In this document: piece after piece, positions 24,733 to 37,500 of the stretch
Numbering within the stretch: the first letter of the stretch is position 1
Layout: every line of letters starts with the position of its first letter
Origin: Dipylidium caninum
Lineage: Eukaryota > Platyhelminthes > Cestoda > Cyclophyllidea > Dipylidiidae
DNA length: 64,000 bases
Direction of reading: 5' to 3'
Assembly: GCA_017562135.1 (NCBI GenBank)
Contig: QEYB01000725.1
Span: forward strand, 67,001-131,000
Notes under the pieces: generated by a model
The model's database searches: none
What the model was told of the DNA's origin: nothing
What the model saw: the letters and a program-made list of their open reading frames with translations, nothing else
Program-made: the position numbers and the translations under genes

Positions 24733-27700
24733 TTACTTTTTTTCACTTTTCCTTCTCATTTCCTTAGCAATTACATTTTTCCAATTGATATGTGGATTCT
24801 CTTCCAATAGCCTGTCTATTTCCTGCTCGGTCGTCATCGTAGATTCTTTTTCTCCTTCTGCCTGCCTAACTGAGATTTCCTGTGAAACCTCACGACTCCT
24901 CATTGGTGCAGCACTCTGTTTTCTAGCGTTTTGGCTTTCACCGCGGTGCTCTTCCAAAACGACGGCCCATCGAATGTATGGGTGCTGAAGCATTATCTGA
25001 TCCACTCCAACATTCTGGAAAGCGTCCCAGTTGACAAATCGGTAGCGTTTTTTCAGTTTGTCAATAGTCGCCCGGCCCAATCTCTCGCATCTTGTTGTTG
25101 CCCCACCATCTTCATATTCTATAATGTATTCCCAGTTTATGTAAGCAGGGGAATGCTTATTCTCCAAAAGGTAATCCCAATCTATGAAGGGGTAGATTTT
25201 TTCCAGACGCGCCACGGATTCCTTGAACCTCTTGTGTATTCTTGGATCTTTGAAGTTAACCGATTTCGCTGAAACTGAGTGGAATAAGGCCCTTGTAATG
25301 GCGTCCCAGTCAATGTAGTCATATTTATCTCTCAACTTCATGATTTCATTTTCGCATAAGTCATTTTTGATGATGTTTTCCCAGGCGACATTGGGAAAAC
25401 ATGAATGGAGGCGTTCTATTGAATCTACCTTCGATAATTGCGTCGCCCGTGCCTCTTCACCACGTACGATAGTCTCCCCCTCAAGTTGCGAGAACCGTTT
25501 TTTTGAGTTGATCAACTCCTTTACATAAATCTCTACATGGGCCATATTGTGCTTGAAGTGAGCCAAATTCTCGCTTTCAGCGGTGTCCCTATGCACCAAT
25601 GAGTGTCGGGCCCGTGGCAGAAAGGCTGTCTCTGTACGCATCAGGGTCTCCCAATCGACTTCAGGAAGTTGACGCTTCAAGTAATTTATCTCATATTCAC
25701 AAAACGTATTGCGAACCAGTGCATCGAAGTCAACGTCAGGGTAGGCTGCACGTAGTCGCTGAATTCGTTCCTCACAAATAATGGCGTCCCAATTGAGGCA
25801 GGGGAATTTTTTGCGCAGGCTACTGATCCTTGCTTCACAAAGCACTGTTGTCCAATCCATTTCGGGATTTTCTGCCCTCAGATGATCAATTTCCCTTCCA
25901 CACGCGTCCTCTGCGACAATTTTGTCCCAGTTGATGTGAGGGTATCTGCTTCGGAGCACATAAGGTAGCTCCTCCGACAAAATTTTTTCCCATCTTATGT
26001 ACGGATAATTTTCGTGGAGACGAGTCACAGCAGCCTCACAAATAATTTTATTCCAGTTGATTTCGGGATAGAGCGAACGAAGACTTGAAATTGCTGTTCT
26101 ACAGAGTTCCTGCCGCTCCATTTCGTTAAGATCTCTGCTGCATGAATGTCGCTCCCCAGAACTCGGATCTTTCTTGGCTATTAGTAGAAGCATGAAGGCG
26201 ATGGCTTTGATGTAGAAATAGACAACTGCAGCCAATAGTCCAATTAAACAAAAGCAGATTAAGAGGATTCCGGCCCTATTGACTGTTGTGCTTACTTGAA
26301 TCCATGTTGTGGAACGATTTACCAAAAGTGATGAACTTTGCAAGAAGTCCCCTTTGGTTCCTTCTGGCACTGCGGCAGCGAGGGGTCGTTCATCACAGAG
26401 GTAGGTGTTCTAAAATAGAAGGATTTATGGTCACGTCCCAACAGCAGGAACCAGTGTAGAGAGTGAGGGGAGGACTGTCGTCCTCGATTATCAAGTGGGC
26501 AATTGCTTACGTAATCTGTTGAACAGTCGATACACTTTCTTTGACCAGGTTCTGACTGGTAAAATCCCTTGGGACAGGTATCGCATAGAATTGCATGTGG
26601 GGTATTTAAGTCAGTTTCATTCCTTTGTGGGGAATACGTAGCCTTGTCAGTAGACTTGTAAGCCACGGCTGCTGTACCAGGCGGACACGGAATGCAAAAC
26701 GGTGGTTTCGCTATGCCCAAATGCTGCCCCATAGGACATACGGGCCATGAGTTGTTGTAAATCACCTTAAGGTGTAAACGTAGCTACTTCATAAGTACTA
26801 AGAAATATGCATATGTATAGCGGGTTTTGAAGGTGATTTTTAAAGCTTACGGTTACATTATGAGCGGCGGCTTGACGTTGCACTCTGTCGAACCAATCGC
26901 GAAAGTCCTCTCTCGCTTCGGCCAATGGCGACTCAGTCCATCGGATAGAAAAAACGCGGAAAGCCTTAAAACGGCGTCGTCTGACAGCCATTGGCCCAAG
27001 TTGAGTGGCCCGATTATTGATTGGTGGGAGGAAGGGCTGTGGGTGCCAATCTGCCTTAGGCCGCTCCAACGTATTGGACGATGCGCCTCTGCGGTCCACA
27101 TGGACAATCACGAAGCAGTCCTTGCACGCTCGTTGTGGGGGCACCTTTAGGGAGCAAATGTTCCATTATTTCGCTATTAAGAAATGAATTGTAAAACTCA
27201 GTCGACCTGATGTCGAATTAATCATCGTGTCAGTTGGATATTTAATTAAAGGCTCGGCAACTTCGAATTTCGCATCAAATGAATACTCAAACAATTTCTC
27301 AATTCTTCGGCATCTGAAGGCCGAATACTACGAATGATAAGTTTCCCGCTCTCTGAGAAATACTTTTTGAGATGTTTTAATAGTCCTAATCAAAATAGAA
27401 GTTTCCTTACCGATGTGATTAATTCGAGACCATTGTTAAAGGTGGTTGTCAGCGGCAACTCTTTCGTGAACTGTGGAGTCTTCTCTTTCCCCAAAGTAAA
27501 TCTCAGTGAGGCGGATGTACCAGTCTTGCTTATCTGCATGACCAGACAACTTCTTGTGATATTGCGCGGAGTGGAGGGTGTTTCCAAGGTCGCATTGATG
27601 GGAATCTCGTGGCTGCCATCAAATACGACACAGTGACTGGAGACAATGAAAAAAGGGTAAGACGAGGGTGGAGTTAGGCGTTACGGTCTCGGATTTTGAC

Positions 27701-29990
27701 GGTGATTGGGGAAGATGTGATGTCATTTTGGGAAAAATTAGTTGGAGTCAGAGTACCTAACGTCGTTAAGCATTCAACAAATTCGTAAAATTTATACTAC
27801 TTATGAAAGTTAGGTAGATAACCAGCCTCATAATTTTGTGAGACAATTTTCCCGAAAATTTATTTATTTCGACCTTTTCGTTGAGAATTTTATGAATTTG
27901 GCCACTCTTGCTAGAGAGTGTTGAAATTTTGACTTAAGAATATGTTTTATAACTACCTTTACTGCCTATTCACAGCAACTTTGGAACACTTTTCTACGCT
28001 TTGGAATACAAAAATTTGTGCGAATGCAGTTACCCCTAAAAGGATAAGGCACTGCCCGTAACATTAAAGACGCGGGATAGCAGAACACTGGGGGATGTCG
28101 AAAATCGGAGCCAACGTACATTCCTTCGTTGTTCCAACTGATCGTCAACAGTTGTACGAGCGACAGACTGGGAGGCAATACGCTGGCATTGTGAAATGAC
28201 CTCTCCATCAGTCTGAGTTGGTAAAAGTTTTCGGGAATTTTTCCGTTCAGAAGAAATGCATCTACTCGCACAATAATAGATAGTCCGCTTCTGCGAGGCA
28301 TCTGCGAGACAGCACCGGTCAGGACAGTGTGGAAGATGGTTTCCTGTTGCGTGCACAGTTGGGTGTGTGCGCTTGTGACGTAGTTCATGCCAGATGCTGA
28401 CACCGGCGGATGACACGGCAGCCGTTGCCAATGCTGGCCTGCTGTCATCGATACCCCTGATGACAAGTCACTGGGCGGCAGTGGCGTACGCTCCAAAATG
28501 GCCTCTGCAGCGGGAGCATACTCCAGATAGACAGACTCGAAAGCCTGCAAAAAGAGTTACTCGAGGAAATACTACTTCTGGGGCGTAAGATTTTACACGT
28601 AGTGCTCAAGAGGCGCGCACAAATAGCGAAGTGGAATAATTTTAATCATGTAACCTTGTGCTCCTCTGCATCTCGCAGTGTCACCATTTTCAGCGAATTT
28701 CACGATACGGCGAATGAGGATCACTAAGCGCAACGATGTGACCAAAGCATTTCTAACCATTTCCCAGACCATCGTTATGCCAACGGTTGTAGTATCAGCA
28801 ACATTTAAGGCTTAAAAGGTAAGGTTTTCCACAAGAAGCCCTCTCATTAATCAAGGTAAAAGTACAAGTAGCATTCATGGCCTAGTGCAGCATGATGTAG
28901 CCAGCGAACTTATGAATAAACTATGAAATCCAACGGCTCTAACTCACGCCTCCTCCTTGACCAACGAATTGCAGACCGTCGAGGAGTTCAAGTTTGCCGA
29001 TGGCAATCATTTCATTAAAAGGTATGCGATATCCTCCAGCCAATTCCGCATAGCCCATGTGGACCTCTAATATCATCCACTCAAATCGCGGACCGGCACG
29101 ACGAGCCTCCTCGCACAAGCTCCTATATACGAGGGCGAAACTTCCTGCGACAATGGGCCGATCTTTATTTCCCCCAGTGAAATGAACGAAGTCTATTCGA
29201 AAGCCCACTTTGACCTGTTCAAATCGCAGTCTACCACCTCGGTGTAGGGGGCCCGTGAAAATGAATCCAGAAGCCGATTTTTTTAATGGTTTTCTTTTCC
29301 ACTCGCAACCAGTCCATGTGCCGAAAAATGTGAGGCATTTCCAGGTGCCCGTTTCCTCCGAACACTGAGAGGCCTCGACACTTATTTCGAGAGAGACCCC
29401 AGGCCTATCGAATGATATCTTATTGTGCGACAGTGAAGACAAAGCCTCCTCACAACTGACAGACGACATGCTAATGAGATCTAAGTTAAGCACAGTTGTG
29501 GCAGGTTGGTAGAGAAGAATGAGGAAGATTTCGCGTTGAATCCACTGCTTTTGGCCCATATTTTCGGCACAGGTGAAGTAACCTGTGGTTCCCGTTTGGG
29601 ACACAACCCTCATACTCTCCACACCAAATGCACCGTACTCATAAAAACGACGCTGAAAACAAACGTTTTGTGGAAGTGGCACTAAATCACGACTGGTGTG
29701 GCTGGAGTTGATTGGAGCGGTTTTACTGAAGAACCAGGCGAAATGGGATCCCCGTTTACTGTGGAAACAACGCAGTTCCACACGTTCTCCCGGAAATGCT
29801 TGGCGAATCGAATTTGTGGAGGTGGTAGAGAAAAGGAGATTTGACTAGTGTGAATGAGGCTGGTTGCAGGCGCTGAGGGCTTTGGAAATCGGAAGTCGGT
29901 GCAGAGTTTAAAGTCGCCAGAATTGTACAAGTGCTTCACGTGTAAGCCGGCGGTGAGCCACACGCAGGCCAATAATCTCAGGCAGTTCAT
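24733..29990 (-). CDS. Type I membrane protein: Ig-like domain, GCC2/GCC3-type Cys module, Trp-repeat tail
   Basis: Exons, minus strand: 29990-29940 (signal peptide MNCLRLLACVWLTAGLH), 29844-28948, 28544 to about 28046, 27636-27411, 27144-26851, 26765-26511, 26409-24733. The second exon contains an Ig-like fold: VELRCF, then a Trp, then YFTCAEN. Exon 26765-26511 is Cys-rich, with FCIPCPPGTAA and CPKGFYQSEPGQRKCIDC, a GCC2/GCC3 (ephrin-receptor-like) pattern. The last exon holds about 33 hydrophobic residues (near 26272-26175) and then about 480 cytoplasmic residues with about 14 repeats centred on YPxINWDxI. The junction between exons 3 and 4 is out of phase by one, so a small exon or an indel is missing there. 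Overall it looks like a surface receptor or adhesion protein. ELAPOR-type proteins share the Cys module, but I cannot claim orthology. Confidence 0.75.
24766..26109 (-). repeat. Protein-level array of about 14 Trp-centred repeats in one exon
   Basis: Within the cytoplasmic tail, a unit of about 21-25 residues recurs with consensus L+xxYPxI(N/D)W(D/E)xI(I/L)xE. Clear copies include LYPEINWNKIICE, YPYIRWEKIL, YPHINWDKIVAE, FPCLNWDAIICE, YPFIDWDYLLE and NPHINWKNVIAKE. The Trp is kept in 13 of 14 copies; one has Phe. DNA between copies has diverged strongly, so the array is old and kept by selection on protein sequence. I know no named domain with this pattern. Confidence 0.85.
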
Positions 29991-31503
29991 GGGCAAAATA
30001 ACCCCTCATTTTATGCTTCTTCTTCTTCTTCCACTTGTTCATCGATTTATCCCGATTCGAAATGTACAATGCCGTCGAGGACAAACGGGCTTGACGACAA
30101 AATGAACCAATGGAACACGACAGCCTCCATTAACGACAATGATTCGCAATGCTAAAAAGAGGTCCCGACTAGGCGCAAGTGACATTCATTTTATCCTTTT
30201 TCCTGTTACCACGACAACGAAAGCGTTCATTGTTTCGTCACAATGTAGCCGGTGACGAAAGCATTTAGTCGCGGGGTAAGCAGGAAGCAAGTGATGAGTA
30301 GACGTCGGGCAAATATGTTGGCGAACCGAATCCAGAACCAATTCATGAAGGCCCCGTCTCCCATTCGGGTAGGTTGGAACTTTGACGAGTAGAATATTGC
30401 CTTTGGGAAGGGATCTAAACTTCAAAAATATGTCTTTGAGTGGCAAAAATGCTTTATATTACGAAAATTCCACTTTTCCCCTATGTAAGACCGTCTTAGC
30501 AGTCAACTGTGGCTTAATTAGCTTAACCGTCGGGGAGTCCCTAATTATCGAGACAGAAGCATGCTGAGACTATGCTCACCTGTCCTTGCCACCGAAGTCT
30601 AAGTCAGTGGCCTCACTCCCTACCGCGTTGCTCAATTTCGCTGCTGTGTGGACAAATAGCCTTCAGGGGCGACGTTCGTGCCGATGTGAGCGCAGAGAAC
30701 TCAATTTGCTCGCGTCCACTGTTCATACTGGCGCAAAGTTCATTACTTGCCTGCTGTGCCGACCTTGGTGAGGTTACTGGGCGGTTCCCAAGGCCGCGTC
30801 GTGAATACGCCCCATCCACAGTGGTTGATTGATGGAAAATACGCCACTTCCTGCTGTCCGCGGGCAGGAATGATTCCCCCAACACCAAGACTCCACCCAG
30901 ATGAAATAAATGTGTCGTAGCCAAATCTTCCGGAGGGCTACATAAAGCCCAGTCACGAGATTCATCCTTTTAAATGGACATTTACTCACATTTTTTGCTA
31001 CGTTTTAATCTTTCTATTATTTTCTTAAAAAACAATCTTTTTCGTCGACGCTCACGTAAATTCGGAGGCGACAGCCATCCCAAGAGGGAACAGAGCCGCC
31101 TAGGGTTCTGATAACCTTTGAAAGCTCGCGTTATCGCTACATTAAACCACCACCACGAAGTTCAGTAAAGTGGAGGAATACCAAAATTGCCGACTGGTGC
31201 TCGAAAACTGGCACGTGTGTGTTTAAATTTTATCGCTGAAATGTGGCCTATTCCCCTGCCTCGTCCCAGCCGCTTCTGGACTCGGAGTGGGCGCTCCGAC
31301 CCAGCATATCGCGGACACTGCGAGTCGCCTTGCTTGAGCGCACATTCAAGGAAAGCCGTTTTAAAAAGTGTTGTGCGGTCTGATTTGGCAGTCACTTCGT
31401 CCATTTCGTCCATTAGGTAGATGCGAATCGCCGTGCAATGGTTTACGCATTCTTAGCTAATTTTGACCGCAAATAGCCACTTATCCTTCCGCCATCCCGA
31501 CAG
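29991..31503. other. Intergenic region with unassigned open frames
   Basis: This lies between the start of the Trp-repeat receptor gene and the first secure exon of the coiled-coil gene. A GC-richer block at about 30570-30930 is open in several frames on both strands. The longest minus frame runs 30924-30613 (103 codons), with a possible donor GTAGGG near its end. A second block at 31160-31420 is open on both strands. Either could hide a 5' exon; neither matches a family I know. Confidence 0.35.
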
Positions 31504-34500
31504 ATTGACTTTCTACGAAAGAATGATGAAATCTTTGCGACGGAATCCAACGAATTCATCGAGACGTTGACTAAATTTCAGCAAGAGTTCGGTCAACTGA
31601 CTTCGGTCTTCGAGAAAAATGACTCGATCGCCAACAGCAACACCTCTAGACGAGGTGAGTTCGTACTCAGAAGGGAATTGGTAAGGAAGCAGAAGAAATT
31701 ATGTTCATCAGCCAAACGTGGAACATAAAATTTCATCCCCAGCCTCATTCTATCTTAAGCCAACACCCGCGAAACTAATCTCGCGTGGAAGATCATGTCT
31801 CCTCAATGTGGTTGACTGACCTTCCCAACTTTGTAGCTCTGGTGCCAACGGAAACGTCACAGGCAGGAAAACAGGATGTGAGGGAGATGTTGCGAGACAT
31901 GCTGAATAATTATATAACCACGAAGGAGGTTGTGAACCCCGAAATCAGTGAAAAAGCCCGCGTCGCGGAATCGGCAGCTATTTCAAAATACTTGGAGTAC
32001 GTTTATCGTCCTATTTGGTTACCCATTTGGGTGGCCGAGAGTTTAATATTGTCAATCTCCCTGGAGGCTCCTCTTTTCCTTTTAGGCAGATGCAATTGCA
32101 GAAGATGGTTGCAGAGGAGAATGCTTCTCTCAAATCCTATGCCAGACCAGCAACCGGAGGGTGAGACCGATACTGCTTAATAATCATGTATTATCGCCGA
32201 TCCATATAACAACTTCCTAGAAATGCTGTCCAAACAGGACGTAGTCTCTCAGTAATCCTCCTGTGACGCATTATATAACCATGCTTTTTTGTAGAAATGC
32301 TACGAATTCTGCTAATCGAAGAGTTGGCCTTAACATCAAAAGGCGGGAACGAGGTGGAGACCCTTGGCCAGATGTAAAGGTCCCGGTTTCGTCAGCCGAA
32401 TCTGATATTGAGGCCGAATTGAGAGAAATGAAGGTAAGAGAAATCTGTCTTTGAGCAAACCCTTGAGGCCACCTTCAACTTGCTCAAGTACACTTTTTAA
32501 TTGTGTTAACGGCACCTGTTCAGCTCCTGTGATCGACTAGAAAGGAGTTGGAGTCTCAGGCTGGAAGAGCCCTCTGAACCATGCCAGTTGGCCGAGCGAT
32601 ATCAGCCGATATCGGTGACCACTCACATTTTATACATTGCCAAATGTGAGGCATGGTCATGCAACCCACCACATCCAGGAATATCCCATTGCCCGTGGTG
32701 TGGCCGCATGGCCTTCCAAACACTTTACTCTGTTTTGAGTAGATATCCCAATTCCCGACTTAACGGTCTCGTTCAAGGAAACTTAATCCCGCTTACCACT
32801 TCTGTTAATACATCAGTAGCTTTTCCACCACGAGCACTTCCTTCCTTTGCTCGATGTTGACTATCTCCAAATAAGTTGAGGCTGCTGTGACAATAAATGA
32901 CAATGAAGCAGGATGGAGGGACGAATTTTGACCTACGGTACAGACAGTGTTTGTTCTCGTAGGATGAAATAATGGGCAAACTATTCACCCCACGACCGTC
33001 TGATTGAATGTGGAAGGGAGAGACTGCAAAGGAAATTGCGGGAGCGTAGAGTAGCAGCTATAGTGGCTAAGGGTGACTTGGAGAGAAGTCGCGCGGAGGC
33101 CATCCTCTCACGGCAAAATGAAGTCGAGCAAAAGTGAGCAAAAAATTTTCTCCACATTTTCTCCTTTCTGTGCCCCAAAATGTCAGTGTCGATGAGTCCG
33201 ACTGGTGCATTGTTGAATTCTGAACTCGATTATGAGGGCTTGACCACCACAATTCATTTTAGTGTCGATGAGATGAAAATGGATATGCAACGAAAGCTGA
33301 TGTCACGGATTGAGCAAAAGCTGCAAAATCGAGTCGCGGTGCCGCAGGAAAGCGAGCAGGTTTGTAAACCCTCAATACGCATCTCTTACTGATCTCTCTT
33401 TCCGTGGCATTAGAAGAAGGGGTCTTAATTTACCTTGACGAAGAGAAATTCACATAAAAGACTGTATTTTAACGCCTACAAGGCTACCACCTCGTGCCAT
33501 AAGGGAAAATATCCTTCTCTAAATTCGTTTCCCATTTTCAGTGATCCGACGGACTAAAGCCCAAACCTCAATACAATGTAAGGAGACTCAAGAAGCTCTA
33601 AATTGTCCTCTCTACTTATTCGCTTTTTCCATTACCCATAATAAGTTCGTTAAAAATAAAGGAATTCTGGTTAACTGATTGGCGGGAAGTCTGTAAATGA
33701 TGCGGGGAAGGACAAAGTAGCCCCAACTTAGAACATAGTGGCACACGCCCAATTACACGTCCTGAAAGGCAATCTTTGGAAGCTTGTCTTGAGGCGTCGT
33801 GGTCCGAGACTTCCACTTGTCCACTCCCATCTGATGTTTAATTACCGTAAAGAAATGGAGCAGGAGGGAACAGGTAACAAGTGTACGGAAAAAATGCCAC
33901 TCAAGACTCATGCTAAAAAGGACCGGACCCTCGGACTAATGAAAGGAGTTGCGGCATGGAGATCATTTATATCATAACTGGGAAAAGTCACCTTATCCCA
34001 GTGAAGCTGGTGTTTAGCGGGCGGCGTGGCGGGGTCGATGGGTATGAAATCCTGTTATTTGTGGGACGTGGTCCCGTTTTCGCAGACTACCTCCCAAATA
34101 TGCAGGATTGAACAAAACCTTCGGTTTATTCTCAAACACGTTATGACTCCCTTAGTCTGAGGCGGAAAGGTGGCCATAAAGACAACTGGCGAGAGGGTTG
34201 AGGTTATACTAATCCCTACCTAAAGAGGGAGAGAGCTGTTCTTTAATTCTTCATTGCAGCCCGACGATGACACCAACAGCATTTATAGCGTTGTTGCTGC
34301 CCCGGCTGTTTGGATAATAGCGTTAAGTACATCTTTGTGAAAATTCCCCGATAGGGGTAGTGGCACTTGACTAAACAAAGACCCAACGAAAAGAATTCTG
34401 ATAGGGTGCTAAGTATGAATCTAGATTGGCATATAAAAGTCGTCATCCGAAACCATTTGGTGGAGAGACCCAATAATGAGTTAGAGAGGTGGAGGAAGTT

Positions 34501-37500
34501 CACTGATGCGGATACGGGTAAGGAATCTATGGAAAAGTTACCGTGCCTATGGTTTAAAACGGAGCTAGACCACTTGAATAAAGGTTTATTTTGTCTAATA
34601 CAACATCAGGTCAGTCAAAATCGACATTTGAAAAATATACTAATCAAAATAGGGATTTTGTAATTTTAGACTTTTCTGCTTATTAACAAATTCCACGCAC
34701 GAAGGAAAAAAGCTGAAAAAGATAACGAGAAAATGTTAATATTTGTCTTGTTGCAAGTAAATGAAAATTGCCCATACTGATTACTTTCATTAATTTGTAC
34801 CATACGCAACATCTGTCAACTCCCCCGCCTCATTCGGGTCTGAATGTCGTCGCCGTTGTTTCTGCGGTTGGGCTTTTTCCTGTTAAGCATCCGTTGAACG
34901 TGACGTAAAAATATTAATTTGAAATTGGGTTTTTTTCTGTAGTATTTTATACATCAGTACAATCTGTGAGATTCATTCCTAAAATTTGAAATTGCATTGA
35001 ACTGTGTCTTTTGAAAGCTGGATCATACTGTGCAGGTCAGAATTTTTGCAATTAGATACCCTTGAAGTCCACTTTCCGAGCTCATATTTTTCTGTTCTTT
35101 AGGCACCGATGCACATTCATGTTGAAATTTTATACTTGGGTTTGCCGAGTTCTCACGGTTTTGCTCTTTATCGCTTTACTGGTGTGACCCAACACTTGAC
35201 ACATTAGGCCTCCTTATATATGCTTTATGAAACCATTTGGGACGGATCAACACCATTCTTGTGCGATAACATGACTTGGGCGTTTCGTTGCTAAATTTAA
35301 ATTATTTTGTTTCGAAGATTCATACCTTTTTCGCCAGCTGAGAATAGCAACACCACTTATTCGTTAGTAGTTCTTTTTAGGGATTAATGTCGAACCCGTC
35401 TTTTACTCGCTTGGTGAGTCCTGTATTGCCTTATATGATTCAAAACTTAATTTCGTGTATTTTGCTATAGTAGTTTCCTCCATACTGCATTTATTTGGTG
35501 AATACCGTGTCACTAATGCCTAAATGGGGCTGAAACTAAGGTACTATATGAGCATGTGCTTCATTTTCAGGTCGAAGGGGATTCGGATGCCTGTTGCAGC
35601 TGTGACTATGTTTCTTCCGGCTCCGCTGGTGACGCTTATCGATCTACATCCAACCACCATCGTCATAAATCCTTTGTCAACAAAAGGCATATTGGAGATA
35701 TTAATGATTTTGACATAGCCCTAAGAGTAAGTTGCTGCATTATACGACATTTTGAACTCCGGGTTTTTACTTATGTTAGTAGAACTGTTTGAACTTTTCT
35801 GCGTTCTGTTTTACCATTCCACTAAATAATTATAATCGAACAAACTTAACAGTATTAAAAGGACATGATGTAAATTGGAATTGTTCTTTGTTTCTGCAGG
35901 GTTCTACTTTTATCAACAGGTAGCGCCTTTCGATGTTGTATTCCGGAATGACGAGTTTGACTCTTATACGCTATTACTGCTCATTCTACTCGACACTAGT
36001 TTAATTTTATGTTAAAATTATTTTACTACTTGATATGGTAAGTGGCGTGAGTTTTAAGCATGCTGCAACAATGAAATATAGTAAGTGGATTAATTTAAGG
36101 AGTAAATTCCTTAATACTTCCTTTAAAGTTTGTCCTACATCACAGAAGTGTCTTACATGAAATCCTGTTTCATTTCTCAGATTTCCAATGCTGAAGAACC
36201 CACCGATGTTCATGATGTTTACTCCTCTTTTAACCGAATTTTCGGGGTACTTCTTGTGGTTAAGTTCAAGAAAACTGTTGGCAATGTTAATGTCCGTGCT
36301 CGGGCCCAAGTAGTCTCCAATTCTGTCTCTGCCAGTGCCACCGCGTCTATACAAAAAAACCCTTCTGAAACATTCGCTTGTCCCAAAGAAAACTCAACTA
36401 TTTACAACGGCAATGTTTATGCCCATGTACAGGGCATCGATATGCCTGTGTAGGTATACGGATGTCGGTTCTTTCTTTACGCATCCCTTATAAGTTTTTC
36501 TTTTCAAAACAGCCCCCCAGTCTACAATATGAGTGGAGATGGTGACATGCGTGGTGCTGAATGTTTGCAATTCAGAGATCTATCCGAGTAAGTTTAATAC
36601 TGACATTTTTCTTGTTTCTTCTCATTTCGGATAATTATTTTCTCTCAAAGCAATAACTCCGTGAACAGTTTAGTCGAAGGGATTGGTAGCGGTTGTGGTG
36701 ACGTCGATGACATGACACAAATCGGAGAACTTTCTGAGTAAGTTCATGATTGTTGGTTTCTCCTAATTATTGCGTCTCATCAAAACCGGTGGTGGGGAAA
36801 ATTAACTAGGAAGGAGAGGTTGCATTGTCAATAGGATAACTGATTGCCTCGGAATAATTATGAAACCAATACGGAACTTGAGGGTTGCACGAAATGGGGT
36901 GGGTATTTGAGTCCAGCATCATCGAAATTCACTGGCCACAGCCATGACCATATCTATACCATTCGAACAATTATCAAGGCAATCGGTACTTCCCGCCAGT
37001 ATTGATGCATCCACGTCTAAATATACTTTCACACCTGCCATACTCAACTCTCGGTTTCAGTGCCCCCACCAGAACATTGCACTCAACCCCTATTTCATAG
37101 TCTCAAGAAAACAACCCCCAATTTGCTTTTTTAACCATTTTCTGGAGATGCTCAAGCAGAGTTGTCTCGATGTTGACTTTCTATGCCTCTATTCACAGAC
37201 GTGACGTCCGAATATGCGGACTGGGGGGGGGCGCAATCACCTTAGTCACAGACCCAGGGTCGGAACGTCGAGCCTCATCAGGGTCGACACACCAACCAAT
37301 TAAAAATTGAAGTTTATTTTCAATTTTCTCGGGTTTTTTCCATCGGTGGCGAAGAGAGTTGACATCTTCATTCTTACACGACCACCTCATCTGATAGTAA
37401 CGTTTTGTAAACCGGTTTTCTCTAGGTGTGTCATATCTTGGCTGTAAGGAGGAAAGGTTTGTCGTTTAATGCCTTGTGGCAATACTCTGTTACTACAATC

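Noticed and set aside
26827..27150. Long open frames on the plus strand opposite the receptor exon 27144-26851.
   Set aside because: The minus strand has matching splice sites and phase on both sides, so the plus-strand frames are antisense shadows.
30613..30924. A 103-codon minus-strand frame upstream of the receptor gene, considered as an extra 5' exon.
   Set aside because: The receptor already has a well-placed signal-peptide exon at 29990. The block is open in several frames and lacks a clear acceptor, so it was left as an unassigned frame.
35103..35181. A possible transmembrane segment read in an alternative frame (CRVLTVLLFIALL).
   Set aside because: The phase left by the preceding exon selects a different, soluble frame for this exon.
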